Assembly (NCBI RefSeq): GCF_910585425.1
Contig: NZ_CAJUCP010000015.1
Location: 1 to 64,000, forward strand
Length of the DNA stretch: 64,000 nt
From: an uncultured Acetatifactor sp.
GTDB lineage: Bacteria > Bacillota > Clostridia > Lachnospirales > Lachnospiraceae
Reading direction: 5' to 3'
Position numbers and translations under genes: made by a program. Position 1 is the stretch's first letter. Each line of letters starts with the position of its first letter. The notes under the pieces are model-generated. The model did not search any database, was not told where the DNA came from, and saw only the letters and a program-made list of their open reading frames with translations. Below are positions 7,824-16,946 of the stretch, piece by piece.

Positions 7824-8828
7824 ATGACGATCAGAGAAAATCTAGAACAGTGGGAGAAGCAGTATTTAAGCCCCTATGCGTCCTACAGCACGGATTCAAA
7901 GGGGAGGATGAGGCCGGAGCCGCATTGCGATGTACGGCCTGTGTTTCAGCGCGACCGTGACCGGATCGTACACTGCAAGGCGTTCCGGAGGCTGAAGGAC
8001 AAGACGCAGGTATTCCTCTCCCCGGAGGGGGATCATTACCGCACCCGTCTGACCCATACCCTGGAGGTCTCCCAGAACGCCCGCACCATCGCAAAGGCCC
8101 TGCGGCTCAACGAGGAGCTGGTGGAGGCCATCGCACTGGGGCACGACCTGGGGCATACGCCCTTCGGGCACGCGGGGGAGAGGGCGCTGAACCGCATATG
8201 CCCTCTGGGCTTCGAGCATAACCTCCAGAGCGTGCGGACAGTAGACAGGCTGGAGAAGAAGGGGCAGGGCCTGAACCTCACCGAAGAAGTGCGGGACGGC
8301 ATCCTGAACCACCAGACCAGCGGCACCCCCCATACGCTGGAGGGGAAGATCGTCCGGCTCTCGGACAAAATCGCGTACATCCACCACGACATGGACGATG
8401 CGGTGCGGGCGGGCATCCTGAAGGAGAGCGACGTGCCCAGGGAGATCCGCGACGTGATCGGCAGCACGCCCAGCGACAGGTTCGACCATTTCATCCACGA
8501 CATCGTGAACGCCAGCATGGGGAGGGACGACATCCGCATGTCGGAGGAGACCCATCTGGCCATGACGCGGATGCGGGCGTTCATGTTCGAACATGTGTAC
8601 GAGAACCCCGTGGCCAAGAGCGAGGAGTCCAAGGCGGAGCGGCTGATGGAGACGCTCTACCTGCATTTCCTGCACCATATCGACAGCCTGCCGGAGGAGT
8701 TCAGGGGCCTGCTGGAGCAGGGAGAGCCGAGGGAGCAGGTGGTGTGCGATTATGTGGGGGCCATGACGGACCGATACGCCATTGCCGTCTATGACGACAT
8801 ATACATACCGAAGTCATGGATGGGCTGA
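7824..8828 (+). CDS. dgt: Deoxyguanosinetriphosphate triphosphohydrolase-like protein
   Basis: An HD-superfamily phosphohydrolase of the dGTPase family (334 aa), which releases triphosphate from dNTPs. Visible metal ligands are the His in RLTHTLEVSQ (near residue 78), His107-Asp108 in GHDLGHTPFGH, and a later Asp in KIAYIHHDMDDA. An RNVxxP-type segment is represented by CKAFRRLKDKTQVFL near residues 50-65. The ATG follows GACAGGAGCGCAC. It lies directly before dnaG, rpoD and trmK, a common arrangement in Clostridia that ties nucleotide pools to replication and transcription genes. Confidence 0.9.
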   Translation: MTIRENLEQWEKQYLSPYASYSTDSKGRMRPEPHCDVRPVFQRDRDRIVHCKAFRRLKDKTQVFLSPEGDHYRTRLTHTLEVSQNARTIAKALRLNEELVEAIALGHDLGHTPFGHAGERALNRICPLGFEHNLQSVRTVDRLEKKGQGLNLTEEVRDGILNHQTSGTPHTLEGKIVRLSDKIAYIHHDMDDAVRAGILKESDVPREIRDVIGSTPSDRFDHFIHDIVNASMGRDDIRMSEETHLAMTRMRAFMFEHVYENPVAKSEESKAERLMETLYLHFLHHIDSLPEEFRGLLEQGEPREQVVCDYVGAMTDRYAIAVYDDIYIPKSWMG

Positions 8829-8854
8829 GGTTCCGGTGAGAGATGGAGGCACAG

Positions 8855-10627
8855 ATGTACTATTCGGACGAGATTGTGGAAGAGGTCAGGTCGAGGAACG
8901 ATATCGTGGAAGTGGTCTCGGGATACGTGAGGCTGCAGAAAAAGGGCGGCCGCCATTGGGGGCTCTGCCCTTTCCACAACGAGAAATCCGCCTCCTTTTC
9001 CGTGAACGGAGATCTGCAGGTGTACCACTGCTTCGGCTGCGGAGCGGGCGGAAACGTGTACACCTTTGTGATGAACTATGAGAACTACACCTTCCCGGAG
9101 GCGGTGCGGATGCTGGCGGAGCGGGCCGGCGTGGCGCTTCCCCAGGAGGACGGGTCGGAGGAGGCCAGGCGGCGCGGAGACAGGCGGGCCAGGCTCCTGG
9201 AGGTCAACAAGGCGGCGGCCAGGTTCTTCTACTATCAGCTTCGCAGCCCCCACGGGGAGGTCGGATACCGGTATCTGAAGAAAAGGGAGCTCACCGACGA
9301 GACCATGCGCAGCTTCGGCCTGGGCTTCGCGGGGAAGAACGGCGCCAATCTGGTGCAGTACCTGCGGGAGAAGGGCTTTGAGGATCAGCTCATACAGGAG
9401 GCGGGGCTGGCCAGCCATTCCGAGAAATACGGCCTGAACACCCAGTTCTGGAACCGGGTCATGTATCCGATCCAGGACATCAACAACCGGGTCATCGGCT
9501 TCGGCGGCCGGGTGATGGGGGACGGGGAGCCCAAGTACCTGAACTCCCCGGAGACCCCCATATTCGACAAGCGGCGCAATCTCTACGGCCTGAACTATGC
9601 CAGGAAGGCCAGGAGCGGCAACATCATACTCTGCGAGGGCTATATGGACGTCATCGCCATGCACCAGGCCGGGTTCACCCAGGCGGTGGCCTCCCTGGGG
9701 ACAGCCTTCACGGCGGAGCAGGCGGCGCTGCTCAAGCGCTATACGGAGACAGTGCTTTTGGCCTACGACAGCGACGGCGCTGGGGTGAAAGCGGCGCTCC
9801 GGGCCATCGGCATCCTGCGGGAGGCCGGACTCACCGGCAAGGTGATCGACATGCAGCCCTACAAGGATCCGGACGAGTTCATGAAGGGGCTGGGGAAGGA
9901 CGCCTTCGAGGAGCGGATTCGCCAGGCGGAGAACAGCTTCTTCTTCGAAGTCCGGATTCTCCAGAGACAGTTCGACATGGACGACCCGGAGGAGAAGACC
10001 AGGTTCCACAGGGAGATTGCGAAGAAGCTGTGCGAATTCTCCGAGGATGTGGAGCGGGACAACTACCTGCAGGCAGTGGCCGGGAAATATTATATCGGCA
10101 TCGAGAACCTGCGCAGGCTGGTGGCGCGCTATGCCATGAGCACGGGCCTGGCGAAGCAGCCGGAACGCCCGAAATCAGGCATACAGAAGAAAAAGGGCCC
10201 CGAGGAGAGCGCCAGGCAGTCCCAGAGGCTTCTGATCACATGGCTCTGCAGCGAGCCCGGCCTCTATGGCAGGATTAGGAGATACATCTCCGCGGCGGAC
10301 TTTACCGTGGAGATCTACCACAAGGTGGCGGAGCGGCTCTTTGCGGAGCTGGAGGAGGGCCGGGCCAACCCGGCGGGCATCATCAGCATGTTCCAGGACA
10401 GCGAGGAGCAGAAGGAGGCGGCGTCGCTTTTCGGCGCGGTTCTGCCCCGGCTGGATTCGAAGCAGGAGCGGGAGAAAGCCTTTCACGAGATTCTGCTTTC
10501 CGTGAAAAAGAACAGCTACGAGTACCATATCGCCCACATGGGGGCGGACGTGAATGCCCTGGCGCAGGCTATCGCGGGCAAGAAAGCGCTGGAAGAGCTG
10601 GCAGGAACGCATATTTCCCTGGATTAA
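8855..10627 (+). CDS. dnaG: DNA primase DnaG
   Basis: Replicative primase (590 aa) that makes RNA primers at the fork and binds DnaB helicase through its C-terminus. The CHC2 zinc site is visible as Cys38, His41, Cys59 and Cys62 (CPFH and CFGC). The TOPRIM core follows, with EGYMDVIAMHQAG and AYDSDGAG. The ATG at 8855 is chosen because GGAGG lies 5 bases upstream and the product then begins MYYSDEIVEEVRSRNDIVEVV, as in other Firmicutes. An in-frame ATG at 8843 is also possible. It is followed by rpoD, forming the classic macromolecular synthesis operon. Confidence 0.97.
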   Translation: MYYSDEIVEEVRSRNDIVEVVSGYVRLQKKGGRHWGLCPFHNEKSASFSVNGDLQVYHCFGCGAGGNVYTFVMNYENYTFPEAVRMLAERAGVALPQEDGSEEARRRGDRRARLLEVNKAAARFFYYQLRSPHGEVGYRYLKKRELTDETMRSFGLGFAGKNGANLVQYLREKGFEDQLIQEAGLASHSEKYGLNTQFWNRVMYPIQDINNRVIGFGGRVMGDGEPKYLNSPETPIFDKRRNLYGLNYARKARSGNIILCEGYMDVIAMHQAGFTQAVASLGTAFTAEQAALLKRYTETVLLAYDSDGAGVKAALRAIGILREAGLTGKVIDMQPYKDPDEFMKGLGKDAFEERIRQAENSFFFEVRILQRQFDMDDPEEKTRFHREIAKKLCEFSEDVERDNYLQAVAGKYYIGIENLRRLVARYAMSTGLAKQPERPKSGIQKKKGPEESARQSQRLLITWLCSEPGLYGRIRRYISAADFTVEIYHKVAERLFAELEEGRANPAGIISMFQDSEEQKEAASLFGAVLPRLDSKQEREKAFHEILLSVKKNSYEYHIAHMGADVNALAQAIAGKKALEELAGTHISLD

Positions 10628-10725
10628 GGTAAAGATATTGGTAACTTTGAGCAGTGGGATCGCAAGGCATCTACAGTAAAACAAAAAGGGGAAAGGATTT
10701 CCCGAGGAAGGATGGAATTACTACA

Positions 10726-11835
10726 ATGGATGAAAACACAAGGGCAAAGTTTGAAGAGAAGGTGAAAGAGCTCCTCAATATGGCCAAAAAGAAGAAAAAT
10801 GTGCTGGAGTATCAGGAGATCAGCGACTTTTTTGCGGACATGCCCCTGGAGGAGGAGCAGTTCGAGAAGATTCTGGATGCTCTGGAGCAGAACAATGTGG
10901 ACGTGCTGCGCATCACGGAGGACGAGACCGACGTGGAGGAGATCATCCTGTCGGACGAGGACGATGTGGACGTGGAGAATCTGGATCTGTCCATCCCGGA
11001 CGGAATCAGCCTTGAGGATCCCGTGCGCATGTATCTGAAGGAGATCGGCAAGGTGCCCCTGCTGTCCGCGGAGGAGGAGATCGAGCTGGCCAAGCGGATG
11101 GAGCTGGGGGACGAGGACGCGAAGAAGCGCCTGGCCGAGGCGAACTTACGCCTGGTAGTCAGCATCGCCAAGCGGTATGTGGGCCGCGGCATGTTATTCC
11201 TGGACCTGATCCAGGAGGGGAACCTGGGACTGATCAAGGCTGTGGAGAAGTTCGACTACCGCAAGGGCTATAAATTCTCCACCTACGCCACCTGGTGGAT
11301 CAGGCAGGCCATCACCAGGGCTATCGCGGATCAGGCCAGGACCATCCGCATCCCGGTGCACATGGTGGAGACAATCAACAAGCTGATCCGGGTGAGCCGC
11401 CAATTGCTCCAGGAGCTGGGGCGGGAACCGACCCCCGAGGAGATCGCGGAGGAGATGAACATGCCCGCGGACCGTGTGCGGGAGATCCTGAAGATCAGCC
11501 AGGAGCCGGTGTCCATGGAGACGCCCATCGGCGAGGAGGAGGACAGCCATCTGGGGGACTTCATCGAGGACGACAAGGTGCCGGTGCCCGCGGACGCGGC
11601 GGCCTTCACTTTGCTGAAGGAGTCGCTGGTGGAGGTGCTTGGGACCCTGACGGAGAGGGAGCAGAAGGTGCTGCGCCTGCGGTTCGGCCTGGATGACGGA
11701 CGGGCCCGCACGCTGGAAGAGGTGGGAAAGGAATTCAACGTGACCCGTGAGCGCATCCGCCAGATCGAGGCGAAGGCGCTGCGGAAGCTGCGCCACCCCA
11801 GCCGCAGCAGGAAGCTGAAGGACTATCTGGACTGA
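10726..11835 (+). CDS. rpoD: Primary sigma factor RpoD (sigma-A)
   Basis: Housekeeping sigma factor (369 aa). Region 1.1 is N-terminal and acidic. Region 1.2 starts at DPVRMYLKEIGKVPLLS. Region 2 includes ANLRLVVSIAKRYVGRGM, DLIQEGNLGLIKAVEKFDY and YATWWIRQAITRA. Region 3 begins with MVETINKL. Region 4 holds LTEREQKVLRLRFGLDDG and the helix-turn-helix RTLEEVGKEFNVTRERIRQ. ATG 10726 is chosen because it gives the family's MDENTRAKFEEK start; the frame is open upstream to 10654. Its stop overlaps a possible upstream start of trmK, indicating co-transcription. Confidence 0.98.
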   Translation: MDENTRAKFEEKVKELLNMAKKKKNVLEYQEISDFFADMPLEEEQFEKILDALEQNNVDVLRITEDETDVEEIILSDEDDVDVENLDLSIPDGISLEDPVRMYLKEIGKVPLLSAEEEIELAKRMELGDEDAKKRLAEANLRLVVSIAKRYVGRGMLFLDLIQEGNLGLIKAVEKFDYRKGYKFSTYATWWIRQAITRAIADQARTIRIPVHMVETINKLIRVSRQLLQELGREPTPEEIAEEMNMPADRVREILKISQEPVSMETPIGEEEDSHLGDFIEDDKVPVPADAAAFTLLKESLVEVLGTLTEREQKVLRLRFGLDDGRARTLEEVGKEFNVTRERIRQIEAKALRKLRHPSRSRKLKDYLD

Positions 11836-11861
11836 TGGAGAGGAAGGGACCGGGAGGCAGC

Positions 11862-12593
11862 ATGGCGCTGTCAGGGCGGCTTCGGATGCTGGCGGATATG
11901 GTGACGCCGGGGAGCAGGCTGGTGGACGTGGGCTGCGACCATGGCTTTCTGTCCATCTACCTGGTGCAGGAGGGGGCGTGTCCCGCGGCGCTGGCCATGG
12001 ATGTGCGGGAAGGGCCTCTGGCGGCGGCAAGGCGCCATGTGGAGGCATATAGGCTTGGGGACTACATAACATTGCGCCTGTCGGACGGCCTGGCGGCATA
12101 CCGGGCGGGGGAGGCGGAGGCGCTGGTCTGCGCCGGTATGGGCGGCAGGCTCATGGAGCGGATCCTGCGGGAGGGCATGGACCTGGCACGGGGGATGCGG
12201 GAGCTGATCTTGCAGCCCCAGTCGGAGCTCCCGCAGTTTCGGGCGTTCCTGCGGGAGGCGGGCTTTGGGATTGTGCAGGAGGATGCGATCCGGGAGGACG
12301 GGAAGTATTACTTTGCCATGAAGGCCCGGCCCGGGGCAGGGGATTCCGGGCAGATGCCCGTAGGCTGCGGCGGGGAGGACGCGGGGACGTCGGAGCTGTA
12401 CGACTTGTTCGGCGAGCATCTGCTGAAGAGCAGGCATCCGGTGCTTTTTGCCTACCTGCGGCAGCGCAGGAGCTATCTGGGACGGCTGGGGGCAGACCTG
12501 GAGGCGGCGGGGTCCGCCAGGGCCGGCGGCCGGCTGGAGGAGGTGCGGCGGGAGCTGGCGCAGATAGAGGAGGCGTTCTGCCGCTACGGATAG
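11862..12593 (+). CDS. trmK: tRNA (adenine-22-N1)-methyltransferase TrmK
   Basis: SAM-dependent methyltransferase (243 aa) that modifies A22 in tRNA. The SAM-binding motif I is VDVGCDHGFLSIYLV, with MDVREGPLAAARRH as the second strand region. The conserved GMGGRLMERIL and LILQPQSELPQFRAFLREAGF motifs are typical of TrmK. ATG 11862 is preferred because GGGAGGCAGC precedes it; an ATG at 11835 overlaps the rpoD stop codon and would add MERKGPGGS. The Nif3-like gene often found after trmK is absent; a nucleoside kinase follows instead. Confidence 0.93.
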   Translation: MALSGRLRMLADMVTPGSRLVDVGCDHGFLSIYLVQEGACPAALAMDVREGPLAAARRHVEAYRLGDYITLRLSDGLAAYRAGEAEALVCAGMGGRLMERILREGMDLARGMRELILQPQSELPQFRAFLREAGFGIVQEDAIREDGKYYFAMKARPGAGDSGQMPVGCGGEDAGTSELYDLFGEHLLKSRHPVLFAYLRQRRSYLGRLGADLEAAGSARAGGRLEEVRRELAQIEEAFCRYG

Positions 12594-12651
12594 CGCTGGG
12601 GAGGCATGCCGGCAGGCGCGCAGTATAATAATGCAGAAGGGAAGGTTGGAT

Positions 12652-14307
12652 ATGGTTACGATCACGATTCATGGGGAGCAGAAGCAGGTAGAACAGGGAA
12701 CCACATACGAGGCCATCGCGGCTGCGTATCAGAAGGAATACGACGGCACCATCGCTCTGGTGAGCGCCAACGGCAAGATCAGGGAGCTGTTCAAAAAGGT
12801 GGTCAGGGACTGCACCATAGAGTTCTTCACCCTGAGGGACAGCGTGGGGCATAAGTCCTATATCCGCGCGGCCAAGATGCTGTTCCTGAAGAGCATGAGC
12901 GATGTGTTCGGGGCCCGGGCGGCCAGGGAAAGCTGCGTGGAGTTTTCCATCGGGCGGGGGCTGTACGTCAATACCCTGGGGAAGGTGCCCGCCACGGAGG
13001 AGAGCGCCCGGCTCATCAAGCGCAGGATGGGGGAGCTGGTGGAGGCGGGGACGCCTTTCATGAAGAGATCCTACCCCCTGGACGACGCCATGGAGCTGTT
13101 CCGGGAGAAGGGCATGGAGGATAAGGTGAAGCTGTTCCGGTTCCGTATGGGCTCCACGGTGAATATATACGAAATTGAGGGTTATTATGATTATTATTAC
13201 GGATACATGCTCCCCAACGCGGGATACATCAGGTGGTATGACGTGATTCCCTACGAGGAGGGCTTCATGCTGGTTCTGCCGCCGGAATCCAACCCTACGG
13301 TGCTGGAGCCCTTCAGCGAGAGCAGGAAGCTGTTCGACACCATGGAGAGCGCCAAGAGCTGGGGCAGGACGGCGGGCATCGAGACCGTGGGGGACCTGAA
13401 CGAGCAGATCTGCAGCGGCTCTGTCAGCGACCTGATCCTGGTCCAGGAGGCGAAGCAGGAGCGGATGATCGGGGAGATCGCAAGGGACATCGCCGGCAGG
13501 GAGAACGTGAAGTTCGTCATGATCGCGGGCCCCTCCTCCTCGGGCAAGACCAGCTTCTCCCACAGGCTTTCCATCCAGCTGCGCACCCTGGGCAAGGTGC
13601 CGCACCCCATCGCCCTGGACAATTATTTCGTGAACCGGGAGGACACCCCCAGGGACGAGAAGGGGGATTACAATTTCGAATGTCTGGAAGCCATAGACGT
13701 GAAGCTGTTCAACGAGAACATGGTGAAGCTCCTGGCCGGGGAGCGGGTGGAGCTGCCGGCGTTCAATTTCAAGGTGGGCCAGCGGGAGTACAGGGGAGAT
13801 TTCCTGCAGCTGGGAGAGGACGACATACTCGTCATCGAAGGGATCCACGGGCTCAACGAGAAGATGTCCTACGCCCTGCCGGAGAAGAGCAAGTACAAAA
13901 TCTACATCAGCGCCCTGACCACCCTGAACATAGACGCCCACAACCGCATCCCCACCACCGACGGCAGGCTGCTGCGCAGGATGGTCCGGGATGCCCGCAC
14001 CAGGGGCTCCAGCGCCCAGAGGACGATCCAGATGTGGCCCTCCGTGCGCAGGGGGGAGGAGGAGAACATCTTCCCCTTCCAGGAGGAGGCGGACGCCATG
14101 TTCAACTCGGCGCTTGTCTATGAGCTGGCCATGCTGAAGACCTTCGCGGAGCCTTTGCTGTTCCAGATTCCCAAGGGGGAGCCGGAGTATTACGAGGCCA
14201 AGCGGCTCCTGAAGTTCCTGGATTACTTCCTCTGCGTGCCCAGCGAGAGCCTGCCGGTGAACTCCATCTGTAGGGAGTTCGTGGGAGGGAGCTGCTTTAA
14301 TGTGTGA
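12652..14307 (+). CDS. Nucleoside kinase with TGS domain (uridine kinase family)
   Basis: A 551-residue two-part protein. The N-terminus has a TGS-like domain (VTITIHGEQKQVEQGTTYEA) and a threonyl-tRNA-synthetase-like second additional domain. The C-terminal half is a uridine-kinase/phosphoribulokinase P-loop domain, with Walker A GPSSSGKT at residues 293-300 and the IALDNYFVNREDTP motif. It also has IEGIHGLNEKMS and RMVRDARTRG. Such proteins are annotated as nucleoside kinases in Clostridia and probably phosphorylate uridine or cytidine. The start at 12652 follows AGAAGGGAAGGTTGGAT. The region before rnpB carries no further gene. Confidence 0.9.
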   Translation: MVTITIHGEQKQVEQGTTYEAIAAAYQKEYDGTIALVSANGKIRELFKKVVRDCTIEFFTLRDSVGHKSYIRAAKMLFLKSMSDVFGARAARESCVEFSIGRGLYVNTLGKVPATEESARLIKRRMGELVEAGTPFMKRSYPLDDAMELFREKGMEDKVKLFRFRMGSTVNIYEIEGYYDYYYGYMLPNAGYIRWYDVIPYEEGFMLVLPPESNPTVLEPFSESRKLFDTMESAKSWGRTAGIETVGDLNEQICSGSVSDLILVQEAKQERMIGEIARDIAGRENVKFVMIAGPSSSGKTSFSHRLSIQLRTLGKVPHPIALDNYFVNREDTPRDEKGDYNFECLEAIDVKLFNENMVKLLAGERVELPAFNFKVGQREYRGDFLQLGEDDILVIEGIHGLNEKMSYALPEKSKYKIYISALTTLNIDAHNRIPTTDGRLLRRMVRDARTRGSSAQRTIQMWPSVRRGEEENIFPFQEEADAMFNSALVYELAMLKTFAEPLLFQIPKGEPEYYEAKRLLKFLDYFLCVPSESLPVNSICREFVGGSCFNV

Positions 14308-14328
14308 CGGCGCGCGGCCGCTTGTAAA

Positions 14329-14469
14329 TTACTGTTCACAGGTGCCTCCGCGAAGTGTTTTCGTGCGCATTATGCACGAAAATCACGAGACAGCAAGCGC
14401 CAAAATGAGCGGACTTTGCTCATTTTGTGTGCATCATGTTGCTGTGAGCGGCGAAGCCGTGAACAGTAA
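14329..14469 (+). repeat. Non-coding inverted-repeat element, MITE- or REP-like
   Basis: Perfect 11-bp terminal inverted repeats, TTACTGTTCAC (14329-14339) and GTGAACAGTAA (14459-14469), enclose about 119 bases with further hairpins. CAAAATGAGC (14401-14410) pairs with GCTCATTTTG (14418-14427), and a TCGTGC/GCACGA stem lies near 14360. A 66-codon frame crosses it but has no protein-like features. It occupies most of the gap between the nucleoside kinase and rnpB. Whether other copies exist in the genome cannot be seen here; none was found in this window. Confidence 0.55.
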
Positions 14470-14509
14470 CGCCTGTAATCGCTTTTGCGTCTGCGCCTGA
14501 TTTTGCACT

Positions 14510-14537
14510 TGTAATTTCGGGGATCTGCCGTTATAAT
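14510..14537 (+). promoter_or_regulatory. Promoter of rnpB
   Basis: TTGTAA at 14510-14515 and TATAAT at 14532-14537 have a 16-base spacer, placing transcription start very close to the RNase P RNA 5' end. Confidence 0.65.
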
Positions 14538-14542
14538 AGGAA

Positions 14543-14936
14543 GCGGTGAGTAGGATAAATAATCGCGGGCTCCCGCAAGCGGGGGCCTGAGGAAAGTCCG
14601 GGCTTCACAGGGCAGGATGCCGGATAACGTCCGGTGGAGGCGACTCCAAGGCCAGTGCAACAGAAATATACAGCCACACTGCGGTGTGGTGATGGTGGAA
14701 AGGCAGTGTAAGAGACTACCGTCTGTACGGTAACGTGCGGAGCCATGTAAACCCCATCCGAAGCAAGACCAAGATGAAGGCGACAGGCTTGCCCGGCCTG
14801 CTTTCAGGTAGGTCGCTGGACGCGGCTGGCGACAGCCGTGCTAGATAGATGATTATTCTTGTCGATGGAAGATGCGCCCGGCGGATTTTCCATCGTACGC
14901 GACAGAACCCGGCTTATCGTCCTGCTCACCTTTTTT
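14543..14936 (+). ncRNA. rnpB: RNase P RNA
   Basis: The catalytic RNA of RNase P, which matures tRNA 5' ends. The conserved GAGGAAAGTCCGGGC near the 5' end, the CAGTGCAACAGAAATATA stretch in the middle and ACAGAACCCGGCTTAT near the 3' end are diagnostic. Helix P1 is formed by GGTGAGTAGGAT at the 5' end and GTCCTGCTCACC at the 3' end, and the gene ends in a T-run. The boundaries are estimated from this pairing. It is transcribed ahead of pyrE. Confidence 0.95.
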
Positions 14937-14983
14937 CCAGGGAAGGACCATAGGCTTGTTTGACAGGAGGAAGCGGTAGAGGT

Positions 14984-15676
14984 ATGGAACAGTACAAGCA
15001 GGAATTTATCGAATTTATGGTGGACAGCAATGTGCTCAAGTTCGGCTCGTTTACATTGAAGAGCGGCAGACAGTCCCCCTTTTTCATGAACGCGGGTTCT
15101 TACGTGACAGGGACACAGCTGCGGTGCCTGGGCGGGTACTACGCCAGGGCCATCCATGAGAAGTACGGAGACGACTTCGACATCCTGTTCGGACCGGCCT
15201 ACAAGGGGATTCCCCTGGGCGTGGCCACGGCCATGGCCTACAGCGAGCTCTACGGAAAAGACGTGCGCTACAGCTCCAACCGCAAGGAGGCCAAGGACCA
15301 CGGCGAGGCGGGCATTCTGCTGGGAAGCGGCATGAAGGACGGAGACAGGGTCGTAATCATTGAGGACGTGACCACCTCGGGGAAATCCATCGAGGAGACC
15401 TATCCCATCATCATGGCCCAGGCGAAGGTGGAGATCAGGGGGCTGATGGTGTCCCTGAACCGCATGGAGAAGGGTGCGGCGGGAGACAGGAGCGCCCTGG
15501 AGGAGATCAGGGAGCGCTACGGCTTTGAGACGGCTGCCATCGTGACCATGGGGGAAGTGGTGGAGCATCTGTACAACAGGCCGTACAAAGGGCGGATCTA
15601 TATCGATGACGCTACAAAGGCGGCCATAGAAGCGTACTACAGGACATACGGGGCAGGAGAGCTGGCATTGAAGTAA
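14984..15676 (+). CDS. pyrE: Orotate phosphoribosyltransferase PyrE
   Basis: Transfers phosphoribose from PRPP to orotate in UMP synthesis (230 aa). The type I PRTase loop VVIIEDVTTSGKSIEET and the catalytic-loop region with YSSNRKEAKDHGEAG are visible, as is the N-terminal FTLKSGRQSPFFMNAG. ATG 14984 is preferred over an upstream TTG because GAGGT precedes it and the product starts MEQYKQEFIEF. It stands apart from other pyr genes, directly after rnpB. Confidence 0.96.
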   Translation: MEQYKQEFIEFMVDSNVLKFGSFTLKSGRQSPFFMNAGSYVTGTQLRCLGGYYARAIHEKYGDDFDILFGPAYKGIPLGVATAMAYSELYGKDVRYSSNRKEAKDHGEAGILLGSGMKDGDRVVIIEDVTTSGKSIEETYPIIMAQAKVEIRGLMVSLNRMEKGAAGDRSALEEIRERYGFETAAIVTMGEVVEHLYNRPYKGRIYIDDATKAAIEAYYRTYGAGELALK

Positions 15677-15705
15677 AGCCACACGGGAAAGAAGGGAGCG
15701 GCTAT

Positions 15706-15858
15706 ATGAGCGAGAGAGTCTATAAAGTGATGAAAGGAGCGGGCGCTACCAGCATTACCGTGGGAGTGATCTCGCTGGTAGTGGGAATCGTGTCGGGAAT
15801 CCTGCTGATCGTCAGCGGGGCGAAGCTGATTGCGGGCAAGTCCAAGATCATATTCTAG
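15706..15858 (+). CDS. Small membrane protein (50 aa)
   Basis: A 50-residue frame starts at ATG 15706 after GAAGGGAGCGGCTAT. It carries one or two hydrophobic stretches, SITVGVISLVVGIVSGILLI, followed by a basic tail ending KSKIIF. Its hydrophobicity pattern and ribosome site support a real gene. It is followed by another small membrane protein. No function is recognised. Confidence 0.65.
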   Translation: MSERVYKVMKGAGATSITVGVISLVVGIVSGILLIVSGAKLIAGKSKIIF

Positions 15859-15927
15859 GCGGGGAGCGACTGGTGGGCATTTCCTAAGAGGGGCAGACCT
15901 TTCTGGGGAGTGCCCTTTCGGATTTAT

Positions 15928-16251
15928 ATGAAAAAAAGAAAAGGCTTTATTTTTACGGATAAAAAACATTCCAACCGGGCCGTCATGGCCGCGGTCCTGG
16001 GCGCGATCAGCCTGGCCTCGCTGGGCATCATGGTGTTCCTCTCCTACAGGAACGGCGGGAAGGTGGGAGCCGGCTTCGGGGTCGGGGCCCTGCTTGCGGC
16101 GCTCTACTCCACCGTAGGGCTGATTCTGGGGCTGGTGACCCTGCAGGAAAAGGAGTATTTCAGGCTCTTTCCCGTGCTGGGGATCGTGCTGAACCTCCTG
16201 GCGCTGGTAAGCGTGGGGCTGATCATATACGCGGGAGGCAGCCTGGCATGA
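15928..16251 (+). CDS. Small membrane protein, DUF6142-like (107 aa)
   Basis: Begins MKKRKGFIFTDKKHSNRAVM, a conserved-looking cytoplasmic head, followed by three hydrophobic segments ending in IVLNLLALVSVGLIIYAGG. The FTDKKHS-like head and three spans match what I remember of the DUF6142 family. ATG 15928 is preferred, though a GTG at 15910 is in frame. It follows the 50-residue membrane protein and precedes the purine genes on the same strand. The function is unknown. Confidence 0.7.
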   Translation: MKKRKGFIFTDKKHSNRAVMAAVLGAISLASLGIMVFLSYRNGGKVGAGFGVGALLAALYSTVGLILGLVTLQEKEYFRLFPVLGIVLNLLALVSVGLIIYAGGSLA

Positions 16252-16348
16252 GGGAGGCGGGAAGCCCAAATTTGGAAAAAGTGGTTGCGCGCAGGGCCAT
16301 TCTTTAGTAAACTGGAGAATAGAGAGATTAGAGCCAAAGGAGGCATTT

Positions 16349-16876
16349 ATGGGAGACATACAGGAAAAAAAGGTGGGCATTGTGATGGGAAGCGATTCCG
16401 ACATGCCCGTGATGGCGAAGGCGGCGGACATTCTGGAGGAGCTGGGCATTCCCTATGAGATGTCGATCATCAGCGCCCACAGGGAGCCGGATGTATTTTA
16501 CGAGTACGCGAAGAGCGCGGAGGAGAAGGGATTCAAGGTAATCATCGCGGGAGCGGGCATGGCGGCCCATCTGCCGGGCATGTGCGCGGCGATCTTCCCC
16601 ATGCCGGTCATCGGGATCCCCATGCACACCACCTCCCTGGGAGGACGGGATTCCCTGTATTCCATCGTGCAGATGCCCTCCGGCATCCCCGTGGCCACAG
16701 TGGCCATAAACGGCGGCGCCAATGCGGGGCTTCTGGCCGCGAAGATCCTGGCCACCTCGGATCCGGCCCTGCTGCAGAAGCTGAAGGACTACAGCGCCGG
16801 GCTGAAGGAGCAGGTAGAGGCCAAGGACGCGAAGCTGAAGGAACAGGGCTACAAGGCCTATCTGCAGAATAAATAA
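16349..16876 (+). CDS. purE: N5-carboxyaminoimidazole ribonucleotide mutase PurE
   Basis: Class I PurE (175 aa), which moves the carboxylate of N5-CAIR to C4 in purine synthesis. The GIVMGSDSDMPVM nucleotide site, SAHREPD, GAGMAAHLPGM and GIPMHTTSLGGRDSLYS motifs are all present. The ATG follows AAAGGAGGCATTT. It opens a purE-purM-purN-purD run. No purine riboswitch fold was recognised in the 97 bases upstream. Confidence 0.97.
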   Translation: MGDIQEKKVGIVMGSDSDMPVMAKAADILEELGIPYEMSIISAHREPDVFYEYAKSAEEKGFKVIIAGAGMAAHLPGMCAAIFPMPVIGIPMHTTSLGGRDSLYSIVQMPSGIPVATVAINGGANAGLLAAKILATSDPALLQKLKDYSAGLKEQVEAKDAKLKEQGYKAYLQNK

Positions 16877-16946
16877 GAGAGGACGAGCCCGCCCGTGCCG
16901 CCAAAAGGCCGGACAGGGGGCGGGAGACAGGCAAGGGGGTAAGTGA

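Noticed and set aside
14300..14500. 66-codon frame upstream of rnpB
   Set aside because: It crosses an inverted-repeat element with nested hairpins, has no ribosome site and no protein-like features.
16252..16348. Possible purine riboswitch before purE
   Set aside because: The gap is under 100 bases and I could not find the three-helix aptamer core or its conserved loop bases.
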